From positions 248,001-312,000 of the forward strand of contig NZ_JAOQJU010000001.1 in NCBI RefSeq assembly GCF_025567385.1: a stretch of DNA of 64,000 nt, in the 5' to 3' direction. The number at the start of each line of letters is the position of its first letter. Positions within the stretch are counted from its first letter, which is position 1. Shown piece by piece: positions 9,589 to 19,480 of the stretch. The position numbers and the translations under genes were made by a program. The DNA is from Claveliimonas acetigenes. GTDB lineage: Bacteria > Bacillota > Clostridia > Lachnospirales > Lachnospiraceae. Under the pieces are notes generated by a model. It searched no databases. It worked only from the letters and a program-made list of their open reading frames with translations, and was not told the DNA's origin.

Positions 9589-11490
9589 ATGGATAATCAA
9601 AATAATCAGAATAGAAATAAGAAGCCGAATCAGGATAACCGACAGGGATTCCCGTTTATTATTCTTGTGACATTGCTTACAGCGATACTGGTTCTTGCTC
9701 TGTATCAATTTCAGGGAGCAACGAATGCACAGGAGATTACTTACAATGAATTCCTGAAGATGATTGATGACGGAAAGGTAGATAAGGTTACGATTAGCAG
9801 TGATCAGATCACAATTACGGAGAAGAAACAGGCAGGAAGTAATTTTTCCAGACAATATTATACCGGAATCATCAATGATGATAAGCTGGTGGAAAGGCTG
9901 GAAGATGCAGGCGTTGAATTTACACAGGAAATTCCGGATGCTACATCAGCTATTATTTTAAATGTGCTTCTTACGTTTCTGCCTATTGTCCTGATAGCGG
10001 GATTCTTTGTATGGATGACAAGGAAGATGTCGAAAGGCGGCGGCATGATGGGCATTGGAAAAAGCAATGCCAAGATGTATGTAGAGAAGGAAACCGGAGT
10101 TACCTTCAAGGACGTGGCAGGCCAGGACGAAGCGAAGGAATCCCTGCAGGAAGTTGTGGATTTTCTGCACAATCCGGGCAAATATACCGGCGTGGGGGCG
10201 AAGCTGCCTAAGGGAGCGCTTTTGGTGGGGCCTCCGGGAACCGGTAAGACGCTGCTTGCGAAGGCAGTTGCAGGCGAGGCAAAGGTTCCGTTCTTTTCTT
10301 TGTCAGGATCTGCTTTTGTGGAAATGTACGTAGGTGTTGGAGCGTCGCGAGTGAGAGACCTGTTTAAACAGGCACAGCAGATGGCGCCATGTATTATATT
10401 TATCGATGAGATTGATGCAATTGGTAAGAGCCGTGATAATCAATTGGGAGGAAATGATGAGCGTGAGCAGACGCTGAACCAGCTTCTGGCAGAGATGGAT
10501 GGCTTTGATACGAATAAAGGCTTGCTTTTGCTGGCGGCGACTAACCGTCCGGAGATTCTGGATCCGGCGCTTTTGCGTCCGGGGCGGTTTGACAGAAGAA
10601 TTATTGTGGAACGTCCTGATCTGAAGGGACGTATTGACGTACTGAAAGTGCATTCCAAGGATGTGCGCATGGATGAGACGGTTGATTTGGAGGCGATTGC
10701 GCTTGCAACATCCGGTGCTGTCGGATCTGATCTTGCGAATATGATTAATGAGGCGGCAATCAATGCTGTTAAGCATGGACGGAATGCTGTATCCCAGAGT
10801 GATCTGTTTGAGGCGGTAGAAGTAGTGCTGGTAGGTAAGGAAAAGAAAGACCGCATTATGAGCCAGGAAGAGCGGCGGATTGTTTCCTATCATGAGGTAG
10901 GACATGCACTGGTAAGTGCTTTGCAGAAGGATGCGGAGCCGGTACAGAAGATTACAATTGTACCAAGAACTATGGGAGCGCTTGGATATGTGATGCAGAC
11001 GCCGGAAGAAGAGAAGTTCCTGAATACGAAGAAAGAGCTGGAGGCGATGCTGGTGGGGATGCTGGCAGGCCGGGCGGCAGAGGAGATTGTATTTGATACG
11101 GTTACGACAGGAGCTTCTAATGATATTGAAAAGGCGACGAAGATTGCAAGAGAAATGATTACGCAATATGGTATGAGCGACCGGTTCGGACTGATAGGAC
11201 TGGAATCTATCCAGAATCGATATCTGGATGGAAGGGCAGTTATGAATTGCGGTGAGAAGACTGCCTCTGAGATTGATGAGGAAGTTATGAAGATGCTGAA
11301 GAAGGCTTACGAGGAGGCGAAGAGGCTTCTTGGCGAGCACAGAGAATCGCTTGACAAGATTGCGGCATTTCTGATTGAGAAAGAGACCATTACAGGCAAG
11401 GAATTTATGGAGATATTTCATAAAGTCGAGGGCATTGATCCGGAGGAGAAGAAAGAGCCGGAAGAGCGTATTGGCATGAAAACAATATAG
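9589..11490 (+). CDS. ftsH: ATP-dependent zinc metalloprotease FtsH
   Basis: This membrane-bound AAA+ protease degrades misassembled membrane proteins and regulatory proteins. There are two membrane segments (about residues 21-40 and 120-141) around an extracytoplasmic domain, then an AAA+ module with Walker A GPPGTGKT near residue 214, Walker B IIFIDEIDAIG, and the zinc site HEVGH at about 435-439. The length of 633 is standard. AGGAGG precedes ATG 9589. The N-terminus is unusually Asn/Gln-rich (first 18 residues). A strong terminator follows, so it is probably monocistronic. Confidence 0.97.
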   Translation: MDNQNNQNRNKKPNQDNRQGFPFIILVTLLTAILVLALYQFQGATNAQEITYNEFLKMIDDGKVDKVTISSDQITITEKKQAGSNFSRQYYTGIINDDKLVERLEDAGVEFTQEIPDATSAIILNVLLTFLPIVLIAGFFVWMTRKMSKGGGMMGIGKSNAKMYVEKETGVTFKDVAGQDEAKESLQEVVDFLHNPGKYTGVGAKLPKGALLVGPPGTGKTLLAKAVAGEAKVPFFSLSGSAFVEMYVGVGASRVRDLFKQAQQMAPCIIFIDEIDAIGKSRDNQLGGNDEREQTLNQLLAEMDGFDTNKGLLLLAATNRPEILDPALLRPGRFDRRIIVERPDLKGRIDVLKVHSKDVRMDETVDLEAIALATSGAVGSDLANMINEAAINAVKHGRNAVSQSDLFEAVEVVLVGKEKKDRIMSQEERRIVSYHEVGHALVSALQKDAEPVQKITIVPRTMGALGYVMQTPEEEKFLNTKKELEAMLVGMLAGRAAEEIVFDTVTTGASNDIEKATKIAREMITQYGMSDRFGLIGLESIQNRYLDGRAVMNCGEKTASEIDEEVMKMLKKAYEEAKRLLGEHRESLDKIAAFLIEKETITGKEFMEIFHKVEGIDPEEKKEPEERIGMKTI

Positions 11491-11499
11491 GAAATGTAT

Positions 11500-11536
11500 A
11501 AAACTCCCGTCCCTTTATTTCAGGGGCGGGAGTTTT
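11500..11536 (+). terminator. Rho-independent terminator after ftsH
   Basis: A 15-bp stem with one G-U pair (11500-11514 with 11522-11536), a seven-base loop and a T tail lies 10 bases after the ftsH stop. Confidence 0.85.
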
Positions 11537-11583
11537 AGGCAGTGGGAAAAGAGCAGCAGGATGTAGGCGGGAAGGAAATTGGT

Positions 11584-13422
11584 ATGTTTGATATTCAGGA
11601 GGAGTTGAAGAAATTGCCCGGTAGACCGGGCGTCTATCTCATGCATGATGAGAAAGATGAGATTATCTATGTAGGAAAAGCAATCAGTTTAAAGAACCGT
11701 GTCCGCCAGTATTTCCAGAGCAGCAGAAATAAGGGCGTCAAAATTGAACAGATGGTAACACATATTGCCAGGTTTGAGTATATTGTGACAGATTCCGAGC
11801 TGGAAGCGCTGGTGTTGGAATGTAATCTGATTAAGGAGCACAGACCTAAGTATAATACGATGCTGATGGATGATAAGGCTTATCCATTTATCAAAGTAAC
11901 TGTCGACGAGCCTTTTCCAAGAATTATGCTGGCGCGCAGAATTGTGAAGGATAAGGCGAAGTATTTTGGACCTTATACCAGTGCCGGAGCTGTAAAAGAC
12001 ACAATAGAGTTAATCAGAAAACTTTATAATATTAGAAGCTGCAGCAGAAGGCTGCCAAGAGATATTGGAAAAGAGAGGCCTTGTTTGAATTATCACATTC
12101 ATCAGTGTAAGGCACCGTGTCAGGGATATATTTCGCAGGAAGATTACAGAAAGGCAATTGATGAAGTGTTGTCCTTTTTGAATGGAAATTACGATGGTGT
12201 TCTGAAAAATCTGGAAAAGAAGATGACAGATGCTTCTGAGGCGATGGAATTTGAAAAGGCAATCGAATACCGGGAGTTGATTGGCAGTGTGCAAAAAATA
12301 GCACAGAAGCAGAAAATTACGGACACAGCAGGAGAGGATAGAGATATTCTGGCGGTTGCTGTAGAAAATACAGACGCAGTGGTTCAGGTGTTTTTTATTC
12401 GCGGCGGCCGCCTGATTGGGCGGGATCATTTTTATCTGAGATTGACCGGAGAAGAGTCGACTAGTGAAATCCTATCCAGTTTTTTGAAACAGTTTTATGC
12501 CGGAACACCCTATATTCCGGCGGAACTTATGCTGCCGGAGGAGGTGGAGGACGCAGCTTTGCTGGAAGAATGGCTTTCCGGGAAGCGGGGACATAAGGTT
12601 CATATTAAAGTACCCAAGAAAGGTACTAAAGAAAAATTAGTGGAGTTAGCAGGGGAAAATGCCCGATTGGTCCTTAGTAAGGATAAGGAACGGCTGAAGA
12701 GAGAAGAAGGACGTACGATAGGAGCAGTAAAAGAAATTGAAAAATTGCTTGGGCTGGAAAGGGTTGTAAGGATGGAGGCTTATGATATTTCCAATATCAG
12801 CGGTTTTGCCTCGGTTGGTTCCATGGTGGTTTATGAAAAAGGAAAGCCGAAGCGGAATGATTACCGCAAATTTAAGATAAAAAGTGTGCAGGGACCGGAT
12901 GATTACGCAAGTATGAATGAGGTATTAACCAGAAGATTTCAGCATGGATTGAATGACCAGAAGGAAGGAAAGGATATGGGAAGTTTCCAGGCTTTTCCGG
13001 ACCTGATTCTGATGGACGGCGGAAAAGGTCAGGTGAATGTGGCGCTTCAGGTTCTGGAAAAGCTGGGACTTCATATTCCGGTCTGTGGGATGGTGAAGGA
13101 TGACAACCACCGGACGAGAGGCTTATATTATCAGAATAGAGAAATCCCGATAGACAAGAACTCCGAGGGCTTTAAGCTGATTACACGAATTCAGGATGAG
13201 GCACACAGGTTTGCAATTGAGTTTCATCGTAAGCTGAGAAGCCAGGGGCAGATTCATTCTGTTTTGGATGACATACCAGGTGTCGGGCCTGCAAGGCGGA
13301 AAGACCTTATGCGGCATTTCCAGAATCTGGATGCAATAAAGAGCGCTGAGGTAGAGGAATTAAAAAAACTGCCCAGTATGAATGAAAAATCTGCACAAGA
13401 GGTATATAAGTTTTTCCATTAA
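11584..13422 (+). CDS. uvrC: UvrABC excinuclease subunit C
   Basis: This is the nuclease subunit of nucleotide excision repair; it makes both incisions beside a lesion marked by UvrAB. An N-terminal GIY-YIG domain (GVYLMHDE then IIYVGKA), a UVR motif near residues 200-235, the RNase H-like second nuclease domain (DGGKGQVN) and C-terminal helix-hairpin-helix motifs (IPGVGPARR) are in the usual order. I chose ATG 11584, preceded by GGGAAGGA, over the GTG at 11542, which lies against the ftsH terminator. The product is 612 residues, normal for the family. Confidence 0.95.
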   Translation: MFDIQEELKKLPGRPGVYLMHDEKDEIIYVGKAISLKNRVRQYFQSSRNKGVKIEQMVTHIARFEYIVTDSELEALVLECNLIKEHRPKYNTMLMDDKAYPFIKVTVDEPFPRIMLARRIVKDKAKYFGPYTSAGAVKDTIELIRKLYNIRSCSRRLPRDIGKERPCLNYHIHQCKAPCQGYISQEDYRKAIDEVLSFLNGNYDGVLKNLEKKMTDASEAMEFEKAIEYRELIGSVQKIAQKQKITDTAGEDRDILAVAVENTDAVVQVFFIRGGRLIGRDHFYLRLTGEESTSEILSSFLKQFYAGTPYIPAELMLPEEVEDAALLEEWLSGKRGHKVHIKVPKKGTKEKLVELAGENARLVLSKDKERLKREEGRTIGAVKEIEKLLGLERVVRMEAYDISNISGFASVGSMVVYEKGKPKRNDYRKFKIKSVQGPDDYASMNEVLTRRFQHGLNDQKEGKDMGSFQAFPDLILMDGGKGQVNVALQVLEKLGLHIPVCGMVKDDNHRTRGLYYQNREIPIDKNSEGFKLITRIQDEAHRFAIEFHRKLRSQGQIHSVLDDIPGVGPARRKDLMRHFQNLDAIKSAEVEELKKLPSMNEKSAQEVYKFFH

Positions 13423-13522
13423 TGTGGTAAGATGAGGACAGGAGCCGTGGCTGACGGTACAAAGCGGCAGAAGCAGTATGTTGGAGAAGAGCGGCGAATG
13501 CAGAAAAGAAAGGAAAATAATC

Positions 13523-14446
13523 ATGGCGAAAGTTGAAATGCAAAAGATCGTGGAAAAGATGAATTTAAAGAATCTGACTCCGGATGTATCATTGGAGGAC
13601 CGGGCGGTGGGAGTACCTGACACAAACAGGCCTGCGCTGCAGCTGACAGGTTTTTTTGAACATTTTGATTATAAGAGGGTACAGATTATCGGATATGTGG
13701 AATATACCTTTTTAAAGACAGTGGATGAAAAAGAGAAGGAGAGGATATACGATACGCTGCTGTCTTATCAGATTCCCTGCATCGTATTCTGCAGAGACCT
13801 GCAGCCGGAGCCGATGCTTTTGGAGAAGGCAAATGAGAGGCAGGTTCCTGTTTTTTCAACAAATGTAAAGACATCTGCTTTTACTGCAGAATTAATCCGC
13901 TGGCTGAATGTTGAGCTGGCTCCGTGTATTTCGATACATGGTGTGTTGGTGGATGTTTATGGTGTGGGCGTCTTGATTATGGGTGAAAGCGGAATCGGAA
14001 AGAGCGAAGCAGCGCTGGAATTGATTAAGAGAGGCCATCGTCTTGTCAGTGACGATGTGGTAGAGATACACAAGGTCAGTGATGATACGCTGGTGGGAAA
14101 TGCCCCCGATATTACGAAGCATCTGATTGAACTTCGGGGAATTGGAATTGTAGATGTTAAGACGTTGTTCGGTGTGCTCAGCGTAAAAGAAACACAGAAT
14201 ATAGACATGGTTATTACGTTGGAAGACTGGAATAAAGATAAGGAATACGACCGTCTGGGTCTGGAGGAACAGTACACAGAATTTCTGGGAAACAAAGTGG
14301 TATGCTATTCACTGCCAATCCGTCCCGGAAGAAATCTGGCGATCATTGTCGAGACGGCGGCAATCAACCACAGGCAGAAGAAGATGGGATACAATGCGGC
14401 TCAGGAGCTTTATAGAAGAGTTCAGCAGAATTTGATTAATAAGTAG
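13523..14446 (+). CDS. hprK: HPr kinase/phosphorylase
   Basis: It phosphorylates and dephosphorylates HPr on Ser46, the central switch of carbon catabolite control in Firmicutes. The P-loop GESGIGKSE is near residue 153 and the family signature LIELRGIGIVDV near 201. The 307-residue length is normal. ATG 13523 follows AAAGGA; the frame continues upstream to 13478 but without a good ribosome site. A ROK glucokinase starts 10 bases downstream, which ties the pair to glucose metabolism. Confidence 0.95.
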   Translation: MAKVEMQKIVEKMNLKNLTPDVSLEDRAVGVPDTNRPALQLTGFFEHFDYKRVQIIGYVEYTFLKTVDEKEKERIYDTLLSYQIPCIVFCRDLQPEPMLLEKANERQVPVFSTNVKTSAFTAELIRWLNVELAPCISIHGVLVDVYGVGVLIMGESGIGKSEAALELIKRGHRLVSDDVVEIHKVSDDTLVGNAPDITKHLIELRGIGIVDVKTLFGVLSVKETQNIDMVITLEDWNKDKEYDRLGLEEQYTEFLGNKVVCYSLPIRPGRNLAIIVETAAINHRQKKMGYNAAQELYRRVQQNLINK

Positions 14447-14456
14447 AGGATTGGAT

Positions 14457-15395
14457 ATGGAATATTGTTTTGGAGTGGATATTGGCGGTACTACCGTGAA
14501 GATGGGATTGTTTTCGGCGGAAGGTGAGCTGATTCACAAGTGGGAGATTAAAACACAGACGCAGAATGAGGGAGAGAGAATTCTTCCCGATGTGGCGGAA
14601 TCTATCCTTCGAGAGATGGACGAAAGAGACATTACGGCAGGTCAGGTATTAGGAGTGGGCGTGGGTATTCCGGCGCCTGTAAATAGCGAAGGTATTGTGC
14701 AGAATACCGCTAATCTTGGCTGGGGATATAAGGATGTGAAGGGAGAGCTTAGCAAATTGTTGTCCGGGCTAGAAGTAAGAGCCGGCAACGATGCCAATGT
14801 AGCCGCTCTTGGTGAAATGTGGATGGGCGGCGGCCAGGGACGGAAGAATGTGGTTATGGTTACTTTAGGGACCGGCGTAGGCGGTGGAATTATCCATAAT
14901 GGCAGAATTGTAGTAGGTGAGAATGGCGCTGGCGGAGAGATTGGGCACATCTGTGTGAATTACGAGGAAAAAGAGAAGTGCGGATGTGGAAAGACCGGGT
15001 GTCTTGAACAGTATGCATCAGCGACGGGAATTGCGAGATTAGCGAGAAGGCGGCTTGCCAAGTATCATGAACAAACGATTTTAAACAGGGAAGATATTAG
15101 TGCAAAGACAGTTTTTGACGCGGTGAAGAAGAAAGATGAAGTAGCAATTAAAATAGCGGAAGAATTTGGTGTATATCTGGGACATGCGCTGGCAAATATT
15201 GCAGTTATCTTTGACCCGGCAGTAATCGTAATCGGCGGAGGCGTCTCCAGGGCGGGAGAGGTATTGCTCCCCTTCATTGAAAAGCCCTTTCGGGAAAGAG
15301 CCTTTTTTGCAAACCAGAATACGGAATTTGCATTAGCTATGCTTGGAAATGATGCGGGAATATATGGAGCCGCAAAATTAGTTCTTGATGAGTAA
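14457..15395 (+). CDS. glcK: ROK family glucokinase
   Basis: It phosphorylates glucose to glucose 6-phosphate with ATP. The N-terminal phosphate loop DIGGTTVKMG and the ROK zinc-binding motif CGCGKTGCLE (about residues 176-185) are both present, with a DNAA-like sugar site (NDANVAALGE). The start is ATG 14457 with AGAGGA six bases ahead; a TTG at 14451 is too close to that site. The product is 312 residues. Sugar specificity is inferred from the family. It lies directly after hprK and ends at a terminator shared with the convergent PBP gene. Confidence 0.88.
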   Translation: MEYCFGVDIGGTTVKMGLFSAEGELIHKWEIKTQTQNEGERILPDVAESILREMDERDITAGQVLGVGVGIPAPVNSEGIVQNTANLGWGYKDVKGELSKLLSGLEVRAGNDANVAALGEMWMGGGQGRKNVVMVTLGTGVGGGIIHNGRIVVGENGAGGEIGHICVNYEEKEKCGCGKTGCLEQYASATGIARLARRRLAKYHEQTILNREDISAKTVFDAVKKKDEVAIKIAEEFGVYLGHALANIAVIFDPAVIVIGGGVSRAGEVLLPFIEKPFRERAFFANQNTEFALAMLGNDAGIYGAAKLVLDE

Positions 15396-15407
15396 TATAG
15401 ACAGATG

Positions 15408-15433
15408 AAATGCCAGCATTTTGCTGGCATTTT
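15408..15433. terminator. Bidirectional terminator, glcK/PBP
   Basis: A perfect 11-bp stem (15408-15418 with 15422-15432) with a three-base loop and T-rich flank on the + strand lies between convergent genes; A residues before the stem give a short U tail on the minus strand too. Confidence 0.85.
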
Positions 15434-15460
15434 ATAATTTGTGTATTTTTATTTGCAGTT

Positions 15461-17989
15461 TTAGGTTCCTGATTCCGTTGACGGGATGTCTTCTGTGGAT
15501 GGAATATCTTCGGGTTCTTCCGGTTCCTCCGGCTCATAGCTCGGTGTTTCATCCCAAGTGTCGGAAGGTGTATCGTTGTAATTGTCAGAACCAGAAGATC
15601 CGGAAGTTCCAGAAGATCCGGAAGAACTTTCTTCATCTTCATCTTCATCATCGTAGTAATCATAATAAGACCAATGATCTCCATCGCATCCCTCTGTTGG
15701 CACAGTTTCCGGTGAAAAATATTCTGAGACAGAAGGACAGCCGGAACGTGCCAGCAGACCGGTCTCTGTGCATACCCATTTCTTTTCAACAGAGTTGGGC
15801 ATTGTGAATTCTTTGTATTCAAGATTCTCATGTATCCGACTCATGATGCTTCGCCAGAGGCGGAACCGGAATGTGGTATCAATATTGGTTAAGGATTTGT
15901 TCTCGTCATATCCGCCCCATACTGCACAGGTATAATATGGAGTATAGCCACAGAACCATAAGGTCTGATCGTGGTCTGTTGTACCTGTTTTTCCGGCTAC
16001 CGGCATATTGTTGAGGGAAGCAGCGCTTCCCGTACCGCTTTCCACTACGTCTTCCATTGCGCTTGTCAGCAGAGCAGCAGTGGTTTCTTTAATCACGGTA
16101 TGAGTATCGGATGCTCCTTCCAGAAGTACATTGCCATCATGATCCAAAATTTTGGTGTACAGGGTCGGTCTGTTATATACTCCTTTATTTGCTATGGCAG
16201 CAAATGCTGCGCACAGTTCATAGTTATAGACACCCTTTGTCAATCCACCCAAGGCGAGAGATTCTACTTTGTCAGATTCTTCCAAAGTAGTGAATCCGAA
16301 TTTCTCAGCGTATTCGTATCCTACCTGAGGCGTAATCTCGTTAATCATCTTAACGGCACATACATTTTGGGAATACTTGATTGCAGTGCGCATGGTAATG
16401 TCGCCCATGTAGTTGTTCGTGGCATTCTTAAGGGGCGTGCCGTCGGAATATTCCCATGGCTCGTCTCTGATAACTGTGGCAAGAGTTGCTTCGCCGGTAT
16501 CCAGAGCCGGAGCGTAGGTTGAAAGAATCTTAAAACAAGAACCAGGTTGTCTTGGGGATCCTTTGTAGGCTCGGTTCAGGCTCAGGCTTGTAGTCTTGGC
16601 GCCACGTCCTCCTACCATAGCTTTGACCTGTCCGGTTGCCTGATCGATAATTGTAACGGCAGCCTGGGGCTGAGGCGTCAGGTTGATGACTTCGTCATAG
16701 GTATCTCCTTCTCTGGCTATGGTAGTTTTCCATTCTGCAATCATAGCCTGTGCTTCCTCCTCACTGGAGAAGAGAAGTCCCTGTTCATCCCCATAAGTAT
16801 TCTGGACATATTGATTGATATGGCCGGAACTGTAATTTTCAACCGTTCCGTCTGCCCGGGTAACAGTCAGGGCGTAATCCAGACCAACTTCCACAAGCCA
16901 TGGATAATTCTCATCATTATTCATTTCTTCGTCGCAGATCTGCTGCATAGCAAGATTCTGGGTTGTGTATATCTGTAAGCCGCCGCTGTATAAGGCATTA
17001 TAAGCACGTGTCTCTGAAAAACCGAGACGATCCTGCAGATCTTCGATAATCTGCTGGGACAGTGCGTCTGTAAAATACGTGGTCGGCGTATCATCCGTAA
17101 TCTGGCTGTTTACATTCTGGATTCTGGCATAAACATCATCTGCCTTGGCACTGTCATATTCCTCACGGGTAATATATCCCTGATCCAGCATTTTCTGCAG
17201 GACTTCATCGCGGCGTCTCTGGTTGGCCTCCGGATTATCAATCGGGTTCAAGGTTGTAGGACTCTGAGTAATACCCGCAATAACCGCCGCCTCAGAAAGG
17301 GTTAGTTCCGATGCATCCTTATTGAAATAACGCATGGACGCGGACTGAATGCCCAGCGTATTCTGCCCCAGATTGATGGTGTTCAGGTAACTTTCCAGAA
17401 TCTCGTCCTTTGACATCTGCTTTTCGATTTTCAGGGCAAGATACTGCTCCTGAATCTTTCGCTCAGCTCTTTCAAAGAAGGTGTTTTCGGATACGAAATT
17501 GGGGAAAATATTATTTTTAATCAGCTGCTGGGTAATCGTACTGGCGCCTTCCGTAAAATGTCCGCCATTTGCAACGCCCCGGACAAATGCTCTGGCGATA
17601 CCCATGGGATCAATTCCGTTGTGTTCATAGAACCGCTCGTCCTCAATTGCCACAAATGCATGCTGTACATCCTCCGAAATCTCGGAAATGGACTTGTAGA
17701 CACGGTTCGAGCCTGAGGTTACAAAGCGTTCAATTTCCGTGACGCCGTCGTCTGCATAAGCAATAGAAGTATAACCGCTTGGCCGTACATCTTCGGCGGT
17801 TATGTCCGGTGAATCATCAATAATCTTCTTCAGGAACACAAACCCGGCAATGATACAGGCGATGACAATAAGAAGCAGGCATAATAAAAAAGCTTTGAAG
17901 AGCCTTACGCCTATCCGCTTGCTTTGCATAGTCGCTTTTGATGTGATTTCCTTCTGTTTCTTAGAAGCTTTATTTTTTCCATAATTCAT
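15461..17989 (-). CDS. Class A penicillin-binding protein (PBP1A type)
   Basis: This bifunctional peptidoglycan synthase has one membrane anchor (about residues 30-52), a GT51 glycosyltransferase domain (EDERFYEHNGID and GASTITQQLIK) and a transpeptidase domain with SCFK as the SxxK site, SQN and KTGTT. The 842-residue protein ends in a long Ser/Gly then Pro/Glu-rich tail (from about 768), likely extracellular and unstructured. It also carries an acidic DDEDEDEE stretch. The start is ATG 17989 with AAAGGAGG upstream. It faces the yigZ-like gene across a 146-base divergent promoter region. Confidence 0.93.
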   Translation of the reverse strand: MNYGKNKASKKQKEITSKATMQSKRIGVRLFKAFLLCLLLIVIACIIAGFVFLKKIIDDSPDITAEDVRPSGYTSIAYADDGVTEIERFVTSGSNRVYKSISEISEDVQHAFVAIEDERFYEHNGIDPMGIARAFVRGVANGGHFTEGASTITQQLIKNNIFPNFVSENTFFERAERKIQEQYLALKIEKQMSKDEILESYLNTINLGQNTLGIQSASMRYFNKDASELTLSEAAVIAGITQSPTTLNPIDNPEANQRRRDEVLQKMLDQGYITREEYDSAKADDVYARIQNVNSQITDDTPTTYFTDALSQQIIEDLQDRLGFSETRAYNALYSGGLQIYTTQNLAMQQICDEEMNNDENYPWLVEVGLDYALTVTRADGTVENYSSGHINQYVQNTYGDEQGLLFSSEEEAQAMIAEWKTTIAREGDTYDEVINLTPQPQAAVTIIDQATGQVKAMVGGRGAKTTSLSLNRAYKGSPRQPGSCFKILSTYAPALDTGEATLATVIRDEPWEYSDGTPLKNATNNYMGDITMRTAIKYSQNVCAVKMINEITPQVGYEYAEKFGFTTLEESDKVESLALGGLTKGVYNYELCAAFAAIANKGVYNRPTLYTKILDHDGNVLLEGASDTHTVIKETTAALLTSAMEDVVESGTGSAASLNNMPVAGKTGTTDHDQTLWFCGYTPYYTCAVWGGYDENKSLTNIDTTFRFRLWRSIMSRIHENLEYKEFTMPNSVEKKWVCTETGLLARSGCPSVSEYFSPETVPTEGCDGDHWSYYDYYDDEDEDEESSSGSSGTSGSSGSDNYNDTPSDTWDETPSYEPEEPEEPEDIPSTEDIPSTESGT

Positions 17990-18018
17990 GAAGCTATGCC
18001 TCCTTTTATACTTGTTCC

Positions 18019-18024
18019 ATTATA
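18019..18024 (-). promoter_or_regulatory. Extended -10 of the PBP gene
   Basis: On the minus strand a TGT precedes TATAAT about 30 bases before the PBP start codon, an extended -10. The -35 region is weak (TTTATT). Confidence 0.5.
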
Positions 18025-18135
18025 ACAAACTTGCCTATTGAAATAAAGAAAAAAATGAAAACTTCACATTTCAGTAGGAAAATCTTAAGAAATTCGTTAT
18101 AGTATATGTAGAAACAAAAAGAAAAGGTGAAAATT

Positions 18136-18792
18136 ATGTTGAAGAATTATCGAACAGTATACCAAGGCGGAGAAGGAGAAATTGTTGAAAAAAAATCCAG
18201 GTTTATCGCGACGGTGATACCGGCGGCAGAAGAAGAAGAAGCGCTGGCATTTATAGAAGCTATGAACAAGAAATACTGGAATGCAACGCATAATTGTTTT
18301 GCGTATGTGATTGGAGAGCGAAATGAAATCCAACGCTGCAGTGATGATGGAGAGCCTTCCGGCACGGCGGGGAAACCAATGTTGGATGTGCTTTTGGGAG
18401 AAGAATTGCATAATACTGCGGTGGTAGTGACCAGATATTTTGGCGGTACGCTTTTAGGAACCGGCGGTTTGGTGCGTGCTTATTCTTCGGCGGTAAAAGC
18501 GGGGCTTGCTTCATCTGTGATTATAACCAAAAAGCAGGGGATTAAACTGGAAATCACCACAGAATATACCGGGTTGGGGAAAATCCAGTATATACTGGCG
18601 GAAAAGGGAATGACGGTTCTGGATACTCTCTATACGGATAAAGTGGAGATGACGGTTCTGGTTCCGGCGCGGGAGCTTGAAGGTCTGAAAGCTGCAATTA
18701 TGGAGGGAACCAATGGCAGGGTGCGCATGGAAGAAGGTGAGACATGCTATTATGCGGAAATAGAAGGTAAAAACAGGGTCCTGGAAGACTGA
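18136..18792 (+). CDS. YigZ/IMPACT family protein
   Basis: This protein has the UPF0029/IMPACT N-terminal domain and a C-terminal ferredoxin-like domain. The family is linked to translation control in eukaryotes and its bacterial role is unclear. The motif DDGEPSGTAGKPML and the following VVVTRYFGGTLLGTGGL are strong family signatures. I took ATG 18136 (AAAGGTG seven bases upstream) over GTG 18127, giving 218 residues. Its last codons form one arm of the hairpin that terminates the convergent hpf gene. Confidence 0.9.
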   Translation: MLKNYRTVYQGGEGEIVEKKSRFIATVIPAAEEEEALAFIEAMNKKYWNATHNCFAYVIGERNEIQRCSDDGEPSGTAGKPMLDVLLGEELHNTAVVVTRYFGGTLLGTGGLVRAYSSAVKAGLASSVIITKKQGIKLEITTEYTGLGKIQYILAEKGMTVLDTLYTDKVEMTVLVPARELEGLKAAIMEGTNGRVRMEEGETCYYAEIEGKNRVLED

Positions 18793-18805
18793 GTTTCCAG
18801 GACCC
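18776..18805 (-). terminator. Terminator of hpf, overlapping the yigZ-like 3' end
   Basis: A perfect 11-bp stem (18776-18786 with 18795-18805) has the yigZ-like stop codon in its loop. Read on the minus strand it is followed by TGTTTTT, so it serves hpf; there is no T tail on the + strand. Confidence 0.8.
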
Positions 18806-18827
18806 CGATGGAGATATTATGAAGAAA

Positions 18828-19361
18828 TCAACGGAATTCAGGTTCGATCAGACCAAAAGTTCCGTTTTTACGCTTATAGACTACATTTACTTCTTCTGTT
18901 TCTGCGTTGCAGAACACGAAGAAATCATGGCCCAGAAGCTCCATCTGTACACAGGCATCTTCCGGGTACATCGGTTTGATGCCGAATTTTTTGGAGCGTA
19001 CAATTTTAATTTCATCGTCATCATCGGGCTCGTCAGAATCAAAAAACGCCTGATTAAAATTAACGCCCTCCTGATGCCTTGCTACTAGTTTGTTTTTATA
19101 TTTCCTAAGCTGGCGCTCTATGACTTCTTCTACAAGATCGATGGATACATACATATCGCTGCTTACTTGCTCGGACCGGATCAAGTCCCCCTTGACCGGG
19201 ATGGTAACTTCAATTTTCTGACGCTCTTTTTCTACGCTTAATGTAACAATGATTTCCGTATCGGGAGTGAAATATCTTTCTAACTTCTCCAGTTTGTTCA
19301 TAATTGTCTTTTTCAGACTTGGTGTTACTTCGATGTTTTTTCCACTGATGATAAACTTCAT
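18828..19361 (-). CDS. hpf: Ribosome hibernation promoting factor, long form
   Basis: It binds the 30S decoding region and dimerises ribosomes into inactive 100S particles under stress or in stationary phase. The 177-residue protein has the S30AE domain (residues 1-100) and the C-terminal dimerisation domain (about 120-175, with VRSKKFGIKPM and LLGHDFFVF), which defines the long form found in Firmicutes. The start is ATG 19361 with AAGGGG about nine bases upstream; an in-frame TTG at 19370 abuts the ribosome site. A hairpin within the convergent neighbour terminates it. Confidence 0.94.
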   Translation of the reverse strand: MKFIISGKNIEVTPSLKKTIMNKLEKLERYFTPDTEIIVTLSVEKERQKIEVTIPVKGDLIRSEQVSSDMYVSIDLVEEVIERQLRKYKNKLVARHQEGVNFNQAFFDSDEPDDDDEIKIVRSKKFGIKPMYPEDACVQMELLGHDFFVFCNAETEEVNVVYKRKNGTFGLIEPEFR

Positions 19362-19416
19362 GTTGTTCAACCCCTTTTCGGTATAATTTCAAATAGACAG
19401 GGAAATTGCCCGTTAA

Positions 19417-19456
19417 TATCTGATAAAAATATCATTGTGCAATAATCTATCTGATA
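19417..19456. repeat. Direct repeat TATCTGATA upstream of hpf
   Basis: Two exact copies of the 9-mer TATCTGATA (19417-19425 and 19448-19456) start 31 bases apart in the 119-base gap between hpf and the membrane-protein gene. They may be a regulator site for hpf; this is inferred from position only. Confidence 0.35.
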
Positions 19457-19480
19457 TATTGAGTATACCATGTTTGTCGC

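Noticed and set aside
9475..9855. Minus-strand open frame over the start of ftsH
   Set aside because: Antisense shadow of ftsH and its leader; unusual composition, no ribosome site, no family.
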